64,000 bases of DNA from Rhodospirillaceae bacterium. Lineage in GTDB: Bacteria; Pseudomonadota; Alphaproteobacteria; MPNO01; UBA2964. The first letter of the stretch is position 1; each line of letters starts with the position of its first letter. The position numbers were made by a program, and so were the translations under genes. The notes beneath the pieces were generated by a model, which ran no database searches, was not told the origin of the DNA, and saw only the letters and a program-made list of their open reading frames with translations. This document shows positions 18,176 to 26,970 of the stretch, piece by piece. Where the stretch lies: assembly GCA_018660305.1 (NCBI GenBank), contig JABJKO010000068.1, positions 1-64,000 on the forward strand. The letters run 5' to 3'.

Positions 18176-19564
18176 TCATCGCACGCCGTCGGGCCAAAGC
18201 ACGACGCGGGCGGTCTGTACCAGGACGATCAGATCGAGGAAAAGGCTGTAATTTTTGATGTAGTAGAGGTCGTACTGAAATTTCTCCTTGGCATCTTCAA
18301 CCGACGCGCCATAGGGATAATTCAACTGGGCCCAGCCGCTAATTCCGGGTTTCACACGATGCCGCTCGAAGTAATAGGGAATGACCTGCCGTAATTCGTC
18401 GACAAAGAACGGTCGTTCAGGTCGAGGACCGATGAAACTCATTTCCCCCTTGAGGACATTGAAGATTTGGGGAATTTCATCGATGCGTGTCTGCCGGATA
18501 AACGATCCGACCCGGGTGACACGGCTGTCATTGAGGTCGGCCCATCGCGGCACACCATCTTTTTCCGCGTCGGTCCGCATGCTTCTAAACTTGAGCAGCA
18601 TGAAGGTCTCGCCATTCAAACCGACGCGCTCCTGCCGGTAAAAAATGGGTCCTCGGCTTTCCATCTTGATGGCAAGAGCGGCAAACACCATGATCGGCAG
18701 GCTGAAGAGAAGCAGCGTGCCGCTGGCGACCACATCGAAGATCCGTTTTGCCATGGCCTGCATCCAGCCTCCGACAAACCCATCGGAGAAAATCAGCCAG
18801 CTGGGATACAACGCATCCAGATCCATCTTGCCGTTTTCGCGCTCCCAAAACGTCGAAAAATCGGTAACCATGACACCTTGGAGTTTGCATTCGAGCAGGG
18901 CCTTAACCGGCATACCGCCGCGGCGCTCGTCGATCGCCACAATGATTTCTTCGATATTCTGTTCCCGTACGAGGTCAGGCAAAGACATGTTGCCCCAAAT
19001 ATTCACGCGCTCTTCGATTTTTGAATTTTTGTCACTCAGGGGAACAAAGCCCACACAGGTGAAACTCTGAGCCTGGCTGCTTCGTTCGAGCGCCTCCAGC
19101 TTCGCCGCCCGCTCGCCAACACCCAGAACCAGCGTCCGGCGCTTGAACGCTTCCCTGTCCGCGAACTTCAGATGGATCCAGCGAACCAACATCAAACAGA
19201 CGAAACTGCCTACCAGGGCGATCGCCAGGGCGCTCCGCCAGATCGCGAGATCGGGATAAATGTAGAACAAAAACGCAAGAACGATGCAACCGAAGAATAG
19301 GCTGAACAGGATCCGCGTCAGGACCGTTCCGATGTCGCGAACGTAATCCTTATTGTAAAGCCCCAACGCAAACATGGTCAGGGTGAACACGGTCGCGAAC
19401 GTTATGGCCTGCGGTAGATGGAGGCTGAGGGATTGGGCGAGGCTATTGACATCCGCCCACCGGAAAAATAGGGCGGTATACATGACGAAGATCAACAGCA
19501 GGTATTCCACCATGCCCAGAAGAAGGAGGGACCCGGGGACATAATGTCGAAACAGACGGATCAT
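18176..19564 (-). CDS. Priming sugar transferase of the exosortase A locus (EpsB/WcaJ-like)
   Basis: This 462-residue membrane protein has about five membrane spans: four in residues 15-130 and one near 270-290. A Rossmann-like middle domain and a C-terminal phosphoglycosyltransferase domain follow. The catalytic region shows KRIFDVVASGTLLLFSLP, FRSMRTDAEKDG, RIDEIPQIFNVLKGEMSFIG and KPGISGWAQLNYPYG. It transfers a sugar phosphate from UDP-sugar to undecaprenyl phosphate to start EPS repeat synthesis (TIGR03013/TIGR03025 type). It is 34 bp upstream of prsK, so they may share transcripts. Confidence 0.93.
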   Translation of the reverse strand: MIRLFRHYVPGSLLLLGMVEYLLLIFVMYTALFFRWADVNSLAQSLSLHLPQAITFATVFTLTMFALGLYNKDYVRDIGTVLTRILFSLFFGCIVLAFLFYIYPDLAIWRSALAIALVGSFVCLMLVRWIHLKFADREAFKRRTLVLGVGERAAKLEALERSSQAQSFTCVGFVPLSDKNSKIEERVNIWGNMSLPDLVREQNIEEIIVAIDERRGGMPVKALLECKLQGVMVTDFSTFWERENGKMDLDALYPSWLIFSDGFVGGWMQAMAKRIFDVVASGTLLLFSLPIMVFAALAIKMESRGPIFYRQERVGLNGETFMLLKFRSMRTDAEKDGVPRWADLNDSRVTRVGSFIRQTRIDEIPQIFNVLKGEMSFIGPRPERPFFVDELRQVIPYYFERHRVKPGISGWAQLNYPYGASVEDAKEKFQYDLYYIKNYSLFLDLIVLVQTARVVLWPDGVR

Positions 19565-19626
19565 TTACCTCTCATCCACATTAGGTTGGGCCGCGATGAA
19601 AACGTCGAACGCATGCGGACACACCC

Positions 19627-19664
19627 GAAAACTCAGTGGCCGAAACACCTCTTTCGGCACTGAG
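19627..19664 (-). terminator. Rho-independent terminator downstream of tRNA-Val
   Basis: On the minus strand a 13-bp stem with one bulge (CTCAGTGCCGAAA / TTTCGGCCACTGAG) is followed by TTTTC. It lies 128 nt after the tRNA gene and 63 nt before the sugar transferase start, so it may end the tRNA transcript or act as an attenuator for the EPS genes. Confidence 0.65.
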
Positions 19665-19791
19665 ACAGTAAAGTCCAAAATCGTTAAGATTACTGAAAAT
19701 TAGGCGGTTTTCTGGGTCATCGAATGGCGAATATCCGACAGCCCCAGCACCGGCGAAACTGCCCGGCAACCGGTTGGGAAATGGGAGAATT

Positions 19792-19866
19792 TGGTAGGCG
19801 CAGAAGGGATCGAACCCCCGACCTCTGCCATGTAAAGACAGCGCTCTGCCACTGAGCTACACGCCT
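19792..19866 (-). tRNA. tRNA-Val (anticodon UAC)
   Basis: On the complement the 75 nt fold as a full cloverleaf: acceptor AGGCGTG/TGCGCCT, D-arm GCTC...GAGC, anticodon stem CTGTC/GGCAG with loop TTTACAT (anticodon TAC), T-arm GGGGG/CCTTC with loop TTCGATC, and an encoded ACCA end. It interrupts the EPS locus and lies next to an AT-rich gap. Confidence 0.95.
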
Positions 19867-20109
19867 AAAATCCGCTTGCTGATCGCAGAAAATATATTTT
19901 GAGTTCGTCAAAAAATAGTGAATTCCGCCAGAAACTGACTATTACCCCAGTAAATGAGGTCCAAAATTAAAGTATATAGTTAATAAAAATGGTTAATGGC
20001 CTATTATTTACTAAAAAATTTTAAAATAGTTAAAATTAGGAATCGCATTTTAATTATTAATATTTTATAAAGATTGTGCGGGGGCGCGTATCGGCGAGAT
20101 CATAGCCTT
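19867..20109. other. AT-rich intergenic stretch
   Basis: These 243 bp are strikingly AT-rich compared with the surrounding genes, with runs such as AAAAAATTTTAAAATAG and TTTTAATTATTAATATTTT between about 19960 and 20075. No open frame is convincing. It presumably carries the promoter of the tRNA (minus) and of the gene at 20110 (plus) and may bind a nucleoid protein. A TGGCCTATTATTTAC string at 19997-20011 is a poor sigma-54 match. Confidence 0.6.
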
Positions 20110-21048
20110 ATGTTTAAGAGGCGCCTACTAGCGTTAGCGGCCGGCGTAACGATTGGTTTACCGGGAATGTCGATGGCAACATTGTTGCAGGACAATTCGG
20201 AAAACCTTCCATCCAGTTTTGCTGTACAAACGACGCACTCAGACTCAATTAGCGACCAGCTGGAGAACACAGCCACCATCGCGTTAACAAAAAACGTTGA
20301 CATATTCTCCCGCTACAAATTTCCCGGCATCTCCTTTGAGAACGCCGCGAGTGTAGGCCTGTCCGCCGCCCGCCCGGCGCCAACATCGAGAAGCCTGAGC
20401 CAGCTGATCGCCACGGCCAGTCTCGGACAAGGGCTCTACGCGCCTTCAGACGGGTCCTCCAACGAGACACAAGGCGGTACCACGATAGCAAGGCTATCGC
20501 CACCCCACCGGAAAACCGGTCCGACGTTGCGTGATATGGCCGGGGCGCTGGTAAACAAACCGAGAAGCCCCGCGCCGCGGGGTGGCGTGCCAAATGATCC
20601 GCGTGATCGATTTTCTGTGATTGGTACTGTTCTGGAGACACAGCTCGACGCCGCCTTTATCGATGCGGCCAGCGACGTAGTCAATCCAACTATTGATCCG
20701 GATGGCCTTATCACGGTCAACTTCCTGGGATTGCGGGATTTTGCCTTGTTGGTGTCTCCAGTCACCAACAAGATCTTGGTTATGGACTTCAAAACAGGCA
20801 CCACACTGACGTTGAGCCATTCGGCCTATGATGACACGGCGTCCTATGAGGCGAAGCAACGCCGACGTCTCAGCCCTAGAAATTCAAATTCCTTTGAAGA
20901 ATCAAAAACCGTCAAACTCCTAATCAAATTCATAAAGAGTCTGCAATATTTCGGGAATAATTTCCTGCTTCACCCGGTCACGCTTGGGGCTTTCTTATTG
21001 CTGAGCATCTGTTGCGGCATTTTCAGCATCAGCCACCGTTCGCGCTAG
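20110..21048 (+). CDS. Exported protein of unknown function with C-terminal membrane anchor
   Basis: From ATG 20110 this is a 312-residue protein; the frame is open back to 20074. It has an N-terminal signal (MFKRRLLALAAGVTIGLP, then SMA), a long Ser/Pro-rich middle and a short conserved-looking domain (VIGTVLETQLDAAFIDAASD to VNFLGLRDFALLV). It ends with one hydrophobic segment (TLGAFLLLSICCGIFSI) and the basic tail SHRSR. That signal-plus-anchor-plus-basic-tail layout resembles sorted proteins, but there is no PEP motif ahead of the anchor; the nearest is LLHPVTLG. It sits between the tRNA and the exosortase operon, convergent with it. A non-canonical XrtA substrate is possible, not shown. 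Confidence 0.65.
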   Translation: MFKRRLLALAAGVTIGLPGMSMATLLQDNSENLPSSFAVQTTHSDSISDQLENTATIALTKNVDIFSRYKFPGISFENAASVGLSAARPAPTSRSLSQLIATASLGQGLYAPSDGSSNETQGGTTIARLSPPHRKTGPTLRDMAGALVNKPRSPAPRGGVPNDPRDRFSVIGTVLETQLDAAFIDAASDVVNPTIDPDGLITVNFLGLRDFALLVSPVTNKILVMDFKTGTTLTLSHSAYDDTASYEAKQRRRLSPRNSNSFEESKTVKLLIKFIKSLQYFGNNFLLHPVTLGAFLLLSICCGIFSISHRSR

Positions 21049-21068
21049 AGCCTTATACAGCTAAGCGA

Positions 21069-23018
21069 TTATTCCCCCGCGGCGGCCATGTTGACGTTGG
21101 GCTTTGGCGACCAGTGATGGTCGCGTTCCTCATGCACCTGTCGCAGGAACGATTCGAACATCAGGACACTCCAGATGACCGCACTATGCTCGCGAACGCC
21201 TGATTGATGATCATTAACAATTGTCCGTAGATACGCGGGATCGAAGAAGCCGGTATCCAACAGGATATCGCTCGTAAAGGCCGACTGGACCTTGTCCCGC
21301 AGTTCACCCTTGAAGGATTCGGAAAGCGGAATGGCGAAGCCCATTTTGGGGCGATACATCACGTCGTGGGGGACATAGGGCTCAAGCGCTTTCTTGAGAA
21401 CGTATTTCCCCTCCATCCCTTTGAGTTTCTGGGTGGAAGGGAACGTACCGGCCCATTCGACCAGCGGGTGGTCGAGCAAGGGAACGCGGACCTCAAGCGA
21501 ATGGGCCATGCTGGCGCGATCGACCTTTGTCAGGATATCGCCCGGCAAATAGGTTTTCATATCTGCATATTGAATGGCCGAGAGCGGGTCATCGGTCTGC
21601 GCATTCCGCATATGCGTTTCCATGACATTGAGCGCGGAATAACCTTGGAGATCGGATCGGAAGCCGTCACTGAACATGCGGTTGCGAACACCATCATAAC
21701 CCACCGAAACGGTATGGAAGTATCCACCGGCGGAATTACGGGCAAGCGCCTGAAGAGTCGATTTTGCGCGGAACATTTTTGGCGCCCAATCCATCTTGGG
21801 GTAAGCCCTGCCCAAAAGACCGAAAAGCGGGCCGCGGATTGCCTGCGGCACCGTACGGCGCAATTTTTCCTCGTAACAATGCCAGCGGTACCGGCGATAA
21901 CCGCCGAACACCTCGTCGCCGCCGTCGCCGGACAGGGCAACGGTGACGTGACGCCGGGCAATTTCGCAAACTCGATAGGTCGGCATCGCTGAACTATCGG
22001 CGAAGGGTTCATCGTACAGGCGCGCCACCCGGTCTATGAGATCGAATTTGTCGGCCTCCACATGCCCAACGCGGTGGTTCGTGCCATAACGTTGCGCCAC
22101 CAGCGCCGCATGGGACGATTCGTCAAAAGCCGGATCGCCAAATGAAATGGAACAGGTATTGACCGGATCATCGCTGAGGCCGGCCATCATGGCGACGACA
22201 CCGCTGGAATCAACGCCCCCGGACAGGAACGCCCCGAGGGGCACTTCGGAAACCAACCGGCAATCCACCGCATCTCTGAAGCGATGGATCAGTTCCTCGA
22301 CAATCTCTTCCTCCGGCGGATTTCCGGTAATTTCGAAACTCGGGTTCCAATAGCACCGCGGTTGTGGCATGGCCTGCCCCCGACGCCATGCCAGGACATG
22401 ACCCGGCGCGAGCTTGAATACGTTCCGGTAAATGGTTTTCGGATCCGGCACATAACCGAACGCGAAATAGTCTTCAACGGCCGTGGAATCCAGATTTCGG
22501 GCCAGCGAATTGTCGCACAGCAGCGCCTTCAGCTCGGACCCGAACAGCACCGTGCCATCGCCGCGTTCTGCATAGTAGAGCGGCTTGATACCCAGCCTGT
22601 CCCGAGCGAGAAACAGGGTTTGCTGTTTTTTGTCCCAGATCGCAAAGGCGAACATGCCCCGGAAACGATCAACGCAGGCTTCGCCCCACTCTTCCCACGC
22701 ATGCACGATAACTTCGGTATCGCAGTGAGTGCGGAATTGATGGCCCCGCTTGATCAGGTCGCGGGACAGATCCTGAAAATTGTAAATTTCGCCGTTGTAG
22801 CTCACGACGACCGAGTGGTCTTCGTTGAAAAGAGGCTGCGCGCCGCCGGACAGATCAATAATCGACAAACGCCGGTGGCCCAAACCGATCCCTGGATCGA
22901 CGAAGAGGCCTTCCCCGTCGGGGCCTCTGTGGAAAAGGCTGTCGTTCATCCGCGACAGCAGGTTTTCATCGATGGGATGGGTACCCCGACTGTCAAATAT
23001 TCCAACGATTCCGCACAT
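21069..23018 (-). CDS. Exosortase A system-associated amidotransferase 1 (asparagine synthetase-like)
   Basis: This encodes 649 residues. The N-terminal Ntn glutaminase domain is intact with Cys2 as nucleophile (MCGIVGIFDSRG) and the SYNGEIYNF loop. The synthetase domain has the PP-loop FLSGGVDSSGVVAMM and LSGDGGDEVFGGY. Length and neighbours fit TIGR03108, the amidotransferase that accompanies XrtA. It likely amidates a carboxylate on a polysaccharide sugar or precursor using glutamine and ATP. It is the last gene of the wza-ATPase-deacetylase-FemAB-stp1-xrtA operon, 33 bp after xrtA. Confidence 0.92.
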   Translation of the reverse strand: MCGIVGIFDSRGTHPIDENLLSRMNDSLFHRGPDGEGLFVDPGIGLGHRRLSIIDLSGGAQPLFNEDHSVVVSYNGEIYNFQDLSRDLIKRGHQFRTHCDTEVIVHAWEEWGEACVDRFRGMFAFAIWDKKQQTLFLARDRLGIKPLYYAERGDGTVLFGSELKALLCDNSLARNLDSTAVEDYFAFGYVPDPKTIYRNVFKLAPGHVLAWRRGQAMPQPRCYWNPSFEITGNPPEEEIVEELIHRFRDAVDCRLVSEVPLGAFLSGGVDSSGVVAMMAGLSDDPVNTCSISFGDPAFDESSHAALVAQRYGTNHRVGHVEADKFDLIDRVARLYDEPFADSSAMPTYRVCEIARRHVTVALSGDGGDEVFGGYRRYRWHCYEEKLRRTVPQAIRGPLFGLLGRAYPKMDWAPKMFRAKSTLQALARNSAGGYFHTVSVGYDGVRNRMFSDGFRSDLQGYSALNVMETHMRNAQTDDPLSAIQYADMKTYLPGDILTKVDRASMAHSLEVRVPLLDHPLVEWAGTFPSTQKLKGMEGKYVLKKALEPYVPHDVMYRPKMGFAIPLSESFKGELRDKVQSAFTSDILLDTGFFDPAYLRTIVNDHQSGVREHSAVIWSVLMFESFLRQVHEERDHHWSPKPNVNMAAAGE

Positions 23019-23051
23019 GGTAATCCTGTCTCGAAAACTGTCCGTTTTGCG

Positions 23052-24683
23052 TCAGCGGTTCCGGGAAACGTCCTGAAGCAACGAGGTAATCGGTTTAACC
23101 GATCCAAGGAAATCCTGGAGGGATTTTTCGGCATCCTTCCAGTTTTCGTCATAGGGCGTACTGATGATGATGGCGGCGCTCGTGTCCTTGCCCGAGACCA
23201 GCTTGTCCACAGCCTGCAATATCTTCGCGTAATATTTGTTCGACGTAAGCTGCCCGGCGACCCAGTACCACCGATAGGCCACACGATTGCGTTGTCCACG
23301 GCCCAGCATGCGGGCCCAGTAAACCGGAATCGCAGATCCTTCCACCATGACGTTCCGGGTGCCGCTCGCAGCGCGAGACAACACAACCTCGTCAGACAGT
23401 TGATTGCTGTTGCTGATCAGTTCAGCGTCCTGCCGCTGGCTGGCGTAATAGGCGATAAAGAGGTCGACCTGTGTCTCGCCTTTCCGGTAGCTCTGCCGTA
23501 ACCTGGCATGAGCCGCCGGGAATATCGGCTTCCAGGACGACGCATTCGCCTGCCCGATCGTCCACCCATTCCCAACCCCAGGTACCGGCAGCGCCCGTGG
23601 CGGAACCGGAAGCGGGCGCGACTCCAAATAGCTGGCATAGGCCGGGCTTACCGCGATCAACAGGATGGCCACGGCACCTACGATACCAATCTGATTGCGC
23701 GAACCGGTCTGACCACGGGCCGCCCGGACTGCGTCGGAATCGACCGTGACGATTTCTGGATCATCGTCGCGAAACGTCATGCCAATCAGCAGCAGGATAA
23801 CCGTAATAATGGCGAAAAAGACCCAGCCATAGACGATATGATCGACTCCGACGGCGATCTCGTTGTTGCTGAGATACGCGACCAGCACAATGCCAAATGC
23901 CCGAAACCCATTGGCAATGATGGGAACGACGAAGGACAGCGCGACAAAACCGGCCTGTCTCAGGCGGCTTTGGTAGGTCAGATGCGCAAACAGGGTCCCG
24001 AGCGCCATGGTGGCGATCAGAAACCGGACGCCGGAACAGGCCTCGGCCACTTCGAAATTTCCGGTTGGGATCGAAATGAAAATGCCGTCGAGAAACACGG
24101 GTATGTCTATCATCCGCAGCCCCTTCACCACGAATTCGGCGGTGAGATCCTGAAGCGGCGGGATGAGGAACAGCCCGAACGGCACGGCAAAGAACATATA
24201 GGCCAGCGGAAAAACCAGCAGCCGGGCGGCGGCCATGCCAAAAATCGCCAGAAACAGCCCCTGCACCAGCAATACCAGAGTAAAATGCTGGACTATGGCC
24301 ACGCTGCCCACATAGCCCAGCAACCAGCCAAAACCGGCGACGGCAATGACACCGGCACCCCACCAGCTCGGCTCAGGCGTCAGGTTTGCCAGCGCCTCAC
24401 GCTTAAGCCAGATCAGGTATCCACAGATGGGAAATATGAGAAATCCGTGGTTGAAGGTATCGGAATCAGTCCAAATCCGCGCCATTTGCGCCGCTGTTGA
24501 CCAGAACAGCATCCCCACGATCACCAGGCCGATTGCGAGGGAAATCCACGCCATCCGCCAGCTTTTTGCGCTGGGACTATCGGTTGCAATACCGTCAACA
24601 GACATGTGCCGCACGGGCAGCAAACCCATGGCGGCGAGGGCCGGATCCTTAAGAATCGATTTACGCTGAAAGAGTGTCGACAC
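23052..24683 (-). CDS. xrtA: Exosortase A (XrtA) with fused EpsI domain
   Basis: I chose GTG 24683 (AAGGA seven nt upstream); TTG 24689 would add two residues. The 543-residue protein has about eight membrane spans to residue 305 and the exosortase catalytic triad: Cys216 in EVAEACSGVR, Arg261 in NGFRAFG, His282 in VDHIVYGW. After a linker with one more span, residues about 340-540 form a periplasmic EpsI-type domain (VDLFIAYYASQRQDAELIS, RVAYRWYWV). XrtA is a cysteine transpeptidase-like protease that processes PEP-CTERM proteins at the inner membrane and is coupled to EPS production. It starts 23 bp after stp1. Confidence 0.95.
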   Translation of the reverse strand: MSTLFQRKSILKDPALAAMGLLPVRHMSVDGIATDSPSAKSWRMAWISLAIGLVIVGMLFWSTAAQMARIWTDSDTFNHGFLIFPICGYLIWLKREALANLTPEPSWWGAGVIAVAGFGWLLGYVGSVAIVQHFTLVLLVQGLFLAIFGMAAARLLVFPLAYMFFAVPFGLFLIPPLQDLTAEFVVKGLRMIDIPVFLDGIFISIPTGNFEVAEACSGVRFLIATMALGTLFAHLTYQSRLRQAGFVALSFVVPIIANGFRAFGIVLVAYLSNNEIAVGVDHIVYGWVFFAIITVILLLIGMTFRDDDPEIVTVDSDAVRAARGQTGSRNQIGIVGAVAILLIAVSPAYASYLESRPLPVPPRALPVPGVGNGWTIGQANASSWKPIFPAAHARLRQSYRKGETQVDLFIAYYASQRQDAELISNSNQLSDEVVLSRAASGTRNVMVEGSAIPVYWARMLGRGQRNRVAYRWYWVAGQLTSNKYYAKILQAVDKLVSGKDTSAAIIISTPYDENWKDAEKSLQDFLGSVKPITSLLQDVSRNR

Positions 24684-24706
24684 GGTCAAATCCTTAGCCT
24701 GTAACG

Positions 24707-25918
24707 CTAATTTACCCGCTTGTTCTCCAACAATGTCTTAAGACCAGCCAGATTGGACGACCAGCCATAGGTGCTGACCACCCTCTCCCGTGCGCAGTCA
24801 CCCATCTCATTCGCACCGGTTTGACCGAGCAGGTTAATTGTTTGTTCAACGAAGGCCTGGGCACCGTCAGCGCTGATGATGTCGCGTCCGATTTCCGCTT
24901 CGATGCCTTCGAGGGCCTCGGGAGACGCTATGATTGGCCGCGCCATAGCCATGGCTTCAAGGACCTTGTTCTGAATGCCCCTGGCAAGCCGCAGGGGCGC
25001 CACGATTATGTCCGCATGGGCCATGTAAGGCCGGATATCGGGCACACTGCCGGTCACATGAACACCGGGTATGGACGTCAGGCCGGTGACCTGCGTCGAA
25101 GGCCGGGCGCCGACGATCCAGAACTGGGCTGTTGGGCATTTGGCGCGAATACCCGGGAACACCTCGTTAGCGAACCAGGCGACGGCATCCACATTGGCCC
25201 AGTAATCCATGGCACCGGTGAACACCAGGGTAGGATCCGTCCCGTCGAAAGGGCGTTCATGGGGCTCGGTCGGATCAAAAAATTCGAAATCGACGCCATT
25301 GTTCAGGGCCCCGATCTTGGACGCCGATTCGGGTGCAAGCCCCCTGAACAGATCAGCCTCCGCTTCCGAGACAAATAGACTGGCATCGCTGGCCGCCGCG
25401 ACTTCCCGTTCGAACGACAGTAGACGGCGGCTTTCCCGGCCGTAAATCCAGCCGGCCGGCCACGATTTCGCCGCGGCGTATTGCCGCCATTTGTCGGAAT
25501 CCACATCCACATAGTCGACCACGCGCCGCGCACCGGATGCGGCGTCGCCCATGGCATATTGAGCCATGGAGGATGAAAAGACGAAGACATGCTCGATTTT
25601 GCGATCGCGTATCAGCGCATCGGTCCATCTGGCCAGCTGGCGGTCCCAGAAATAGGGTAGCGTGAGCGGCGAACCGGAAATCATACCACTCAGGCTGCGC
25701 AGCTTCGCCAGCGACGGGTTGAGCCGGGTGAACTGACAGGATTCGCATATTTCTTCGAGGGTAGAGCGATGTTGTTCGTCTTCCGGGTCGTCGATAAAGC
25801 ACCCGAGATGAACCCGGTAATGCTCCGCCAGGAACTTCAGGATATTCCACGACCGGATCTTGTCGCCCTTGTTGGGGGGGTAGGGTATGCGATGCGCAAG
25901 GAAGAGAAGCTCGGACAT
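24707..25918 (-). CDS. Exosortase A-associated sugar transferase Stp1 type
   Basis: This 403-residue GT-B glycosyltransferase begins ELLFLAHRIPYPPNKGDKIR, the signature I know from the PEP-CTERM/EpsH1-associated sugar transferase family TIGR03087. FTGAMDYWANVDAVAWFANE and VAPLRLARGIQNKVLEAMAM mark the acceptor linker and donor-binding site. It follows the FemAB gene by 3 bp and precedes xrtA by 23 bp. Confidence 0.92.
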   Translation of the reverse strand: MSELLFLAHRIPYPPNKGDKIRSWNILKFLAEHYRVHLGCFIDDPEDEQHRSTLEEICESCQFTRLNPSLAKLRSLSGMISGSPLTLPYFWDRQLARWTDALIRDRKIEHVFVFSSSMAQYAMGDAASGARRVVDYVDVDSDKWRQYAAAKSWPAGWIYGRESRRLLSFEREVAAASDASLFVSEAEADLFRGLAPESASKIGALNNGVDFEFFDPTEPHERPFDGTDPTLVFTGAMDYWANVDAVAWFANEVFPGIRAKCPTAQFWIVGARPSTQVTGLTSIPGVHVTGSVPDIRPYMAHADIIVAPLRLARGIQNKVLEAMAMARPIIASPEALEGIEAEIGRDIISADGAQAFVEQTINLLGQTGANEMGDCARERVVSTYGWSSNLAGLKTLLENKRVN

Positions 25919-25921
25919 CGT

Positions 25922-26968
25922 TCAGCCCAGGTTGCGGACGATATACGGCCCGATCAGGCCAGCCACCGGCAGGGGCAGCTTTTTCCAGGCCGCGATAAAG
26001 AACCGGTATTTGGGATTTAACGGATTGAACTCGGGCACCGAATCCAGTTTCCGCAGCTTGAATTCGTAGGTCAGCGGCTTGGGTTCGAATCCCCAGTTTT
26101 TCTTGAACGAAAAGGCCCCGGTCCCGGCCTTGCTGCGGCCGAAATCAAATTCCGTAAAGCCCCGCTCTCCGGCACGCCGCATGACTTCCCAATACATGAA
26201 GTCATTACCCGCCACCGATCGCGCGTTGAAAGTTCCGCCGCCGTAATAGGGCAGCACTTGATCGCGAAAATAGAAATTCATCACACTGGCCACCGCCGCG
26301 CCGTCATGCATCACCGTGACGATATCGATGTCCGGAGCGAAGGTATCCATCAGGGCGCCGAAAAACCTTTTGGAGAACACCGGCGTGCCGAGATTGCGGA
26401 CGCTTTCCGCATAGACCGGATGCAACCGATCCACGTCATCATCGATAACGCTGGTCAGACCGGCCTTGATTCCCTTTCGAACCATGGCCCGCTGTTTACG
26501 GGGAATGGCCTTCATATCGGCCTCGGGATCGGGACCAATGGGCTTGCGGAAGACCACGTAGAGATCGGCATTATTCGGCCATTCGGGATGGTGGGAAATT
26601 TCGGACCTGTATTCCAGGCAATCCACATCCAGCGCATCGGCAAGGGATTGGGCTTCCCGATCAAGCGCCGCCAGCGCGTCGGCATCGGTCACGGCAGGTC
26701 CCCCACCGACGGTGAAGCCGGTGGACACCAGACTGTTTCCGAACAAGAGGGATTTCACATGAACCAGCGGCAGAACGCCACAAATCCGGCCGGCGCGCTC
26801 GGCATAGAGAAAATAGCAATCCTTGTTGAATGCCGATTCGATGACCGACTTCCAGCCCGCACGATGAAAAAACGTCGCCTCGGGGCAGGACAGCACAAAC
26901 GCGTCCCAACGCTGTGCCGCGGAACTATCTAAACGATGAACTGTAACCGTCGCCCCGGAGGCGTCCAT
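25922..26968 (-). CDS. FemAB-related protein, PEP-CTERM system-associated
   Basis: From ATG 26968 (2 bp after the preceding stop) this is 348 residues; a longer frame from 27019 would overlap the deacetylase. It has two GNAT-like halves, with HRAGWKSVIESAF, VGGGPAVTD, KQRAMVRKGIKAGL, DVDRLHPVYAESVRNLGTPV and ARSVAGNDFMYWEVMRRA typical of the XrtA-linked FemAB group (TIGR03019). FemAB proteins transfer aminoacyl groups from tRNA; here a residue may be added to the EPS or its lipid carrier. The true acceptor is unknown. Confidence 0.9.
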   Translation of the reverse strand: MDASGATVTVHRLDSSAAQRWDAFVLSCPEATFFHRAGWKSVIESAFNKDCYFLYAERAGRICGVLPLVHVKSLLFGNSLVSTGFTVGGGPAVTDADALAALDREAQSLADALDVDCLEYRSEISHHPEWPNNADLYVVFRKPIGPDPEADMKAIPRKQRAMVRKGIKAGLTSVIDDDVDRLHPVYAESVRNLGTPVFSKRFFGALMDTFAPDIDIVTVMHDGAAVASVMNFYFRDQVLPYYGGGTFNARSVAGNDFMYWEVMRRAGERGFTEFDFGRSKAGTGAFSFKKNWGFEPKPLTYEFKLRKLDSVPEFNPLNPKYRFFIAAWKKLPLPVAGLIGPYIVRNLG

Positions 26969-26970
26969 TC

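Noticed and set aside
16684..18258. 524-codon open frame on the plus strand
   Set aside because: It lies wholly antisense to prsK, has low-complexity composition and no recognisable fold; it is a GC-skew shadow.
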